The translations under genes were made by a program, and so were the position numbers. Below the pieces are notes generated by a model, which was not told where the DNA came from, made no database searches, and saw nothing but the letters and a program-made list of their open reading frames with translations. A stretch of 7,815 bases of DNA from Candidatus Blautia equi (GTDB lineage Bacteria; Bacillota; Clostridia; Lachnospirales; Lachnospiraceae), in the NCBI GenBank assembly GCA_018064695.1, contig JAGHUU010000160.1, positions 1 to 7,815 on the forward strand. The letters are read 5' to 3'. Of this stretch, positions 6,720 through 7,815 are shown one piece after another (position 1 is the first letter of the stretch; each line of letters starts with the position of its first letter).

Positions 6720-7815
6720 ATGGATGCTGATAAAAAAATGAAGGAGATCCGGAAGATTTCCGAAAATGCAAGTGAATGGTATGATGCGCATCTAAAAGAA
6801 ACTCTTGATAAAAAGCTTGATGATATCGAGGCTATATTCAAAGAGCTGGCAGCCAACTATGCGCCTGCGTATCATCTTGTTCATCAGAATGAATCCTCCA
6901 AAGAGATCAAATTATGGCTCATTTCATCCCGCGTAAAGGGCGCAAGCAGCCTTGCTGAGAAGATCATCCGCGGCCAGCAGTTCTACGATCTGGATCTGTC
7001 TACTGATGAGACCTCCGAAGCAACAATTCTTGCGAACAACGATGACCTCATTGGTCTCCGCTATCTGGTCTCCCTGTCCTGCGACTGTGCAAGTGTATTT
7101 CAAATGATCTGCGACCATTATGATGAGCTGACCGCTAAAAACATCACCTTCAGCAACCTGAAAAGCAATCCGGAGATCATGCACAATGGAAGAGAGATTT
7201 ATCGCTTAAAGGGTCGATATGAAGACAAATATCCTTTTGAACTGCAGATCAAGAGTAAAATAGACTCTGCCTGGGCGGATGAAGAACACATGCTTTTCTA
7301 CAAAGAAAGCCGCTATTCCTATATCCAGAAATCCCAGCGTGCCATCATGAATCAAGTTGGCGAACTGTTAGATCAGGCAGATAAGCTCATGTGCCTGATC
7401 CGCCACTCCCATGACGAGTATACTCCTGATGAAATCCGGGAAAGTGAGTTCTACCAGAAGCTTGAAAACAGATACGCTCCGGTTCTCCGGGAGGCGATCT
7501 CCAACACTATTCTTCTGAAGCAGTACCGCACGGCTTTCTATTACTATTTCAATGTATGGGGCGAAAAGAGCAGAAAGTCATTTTTAAGAAGAATGACTGA
7601 GGAGGACCCCCTCACATCTATAAACAGCTTCACGGTAGATGAGGATGTTAAAAAAAGCCTTCTCTGGAAGAACTACGAAGCAATGAAGGAATCCTGCCTG
7701 GAGTTTATCCTCGCCGAACACATCTCCGGCGACTGGCTGAGCTCTACGCCTCCACTCAACGAGCCTCTGACATTCCGGCGTTTATGCGCCTATATTGTCA
7801 AAATGACAGAATGCT
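6720..7815 (+). CDS. RelA/SpoT-domain nucleotide pyrophosphokinase (3' end outside window)
   Basis: The frame is open from the ATG to the right edge with 365 codons visible. An AGGAGG site (6708-6713) lies 6 nt before the start. Residues about 45-200 match the RelA/SpoT synthetase domain, which transfers pyrophosphate from ATP to GDP/GTP or, in toxic relatives, to tRNA. Visible landmarks are R71-x-K73 and K81 in SSRVKGASSLAEKI (the same 2- and 10-residue spacing as the ATP-contacting R241, K243 and K251 of Streptococcus Rel), D109 in DLIGLR (Mg2+ ligand), Y161 in YRLKGRY (candidate guanine-stacking residue), E174 in ELQIKS, and the closing WADEEHMLFYK (185-195). All catalytic positions appear intact. 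There is no HD hydrolase domain before it, so it is not a bifunctional Rel. About 165 residues follow that I do not recognise; they look helical and charged, and are larger than in RelP/RelQ small synthetases. The gene probably shares a transcript with the ATPase gene. Whether it makes (p)ppGpp or modifies tRNA cannot be told by eye. Confidence 0.87.
   Translation, partial: MDADKKMKEIRKISENASEWYDAHLKETLDKKLDDIEAIFKELAANYAPAYHLVHQNESSKEIKLWLISSRVKGASSLAEKIIRGQQFYDLDLSTDETSEATILANNDDLIGLRYLVSLSCDCASVFQMICDHYDELTAKNITFSNLKSNPEIMHNGREIYRLKGRYEDKYPFELQIKSKIDSAWADEEHMLFYKESRYSYIQKSQRAIMNQVGELLDQADKLMCLIRHSHDEYTPDEIRESEFYQKLENRYAPVLREAISNTILLKQYRTAFYYYFNVWGEKSRKSFLRRMTEEDPLTSINSFTVDEDVKKSLLWKNYEAMKESCLEFILAEHISGDWLSSTPPLNEPLTFRRLCAYIVKMTEC

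Noticed and set aside
6924..7184. Minus-strand frame of 86 residues inside the RelA/SpoT gene.
   Set aside because: It is a shadow antisense to the conserved synthetase motifs.

Overview
The window looks like chromosomal DNA of a gut-type Firmicute, most likely a Lachnospiraceae-like Clostridium relative. This is inferred from strong AGGAGG-type ribosome binding sites, Gram-positive vegetative promoters, and the protein types: a DinF-like MATE transporter, a PAS-GGDEF-EAL protein, and an excisionase-type HTH fused to an AAA-ATPase/PD-(D/E)XK protein. No species can be named from the sequence alone. No rRNA, tRNA, CRISPR array or recognisable transposase was seen.

Layout. Positions 1-1439 (minus) hold the first 479 residues of a cyclic-di-GMP signalling protein whose GGDEF half is degenerate while its EAL half looks intact. 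It continues beyond the left edge. Next is a MATE-family efflux transporter (1564-2943, minus), with a promoter whose spacer holds a perfect 12-bp palindrome. A 343-bp divergent intergenic region follows. It leads to a small two-helix membrane protein (3287-3544, plus), which converges through a bidirectional hairpin terminator on a secreted TlpA/thioredoxin-like protein (3620-4645, minus). A second divergent intergenic region (4646-4813) carries two opposed promoters and a set of GGAAAAAT repeats.

The right third (4760-7815, plus) is the most interesting part. A strong promoter drives a 621-residue protein made of an N-terminal DNA-binding HTH, an AAA-ATPase-like domain (PF09820 type) and a C-terminal PD-(D/E)XK nuclease-like domain (PF08011/DUF1703 type). 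It is followed after 40 bp, with no terminator, by a RelA/SpoT-type nucleotide pyrophosphokinase. That gene is open to the right edge with 365 visible residues and has no N-terminal HD hydrolase domain. The two look co-transcribed and could form a stress, toxin-like or defence module built on alarmone-type chemistry; this is a hypothesis. A 13-bp perfect direct repeat brackets the ATPase gene, which hints that it may be a mobile insert upstream of the synthetase gene.

The left genes (c-di-GMP turnover, efflux, redox) read as ordinary housekeeping or accessory chromosomal genes with separate promoters. Only the right-hand pair shows signs of a dedicated system.
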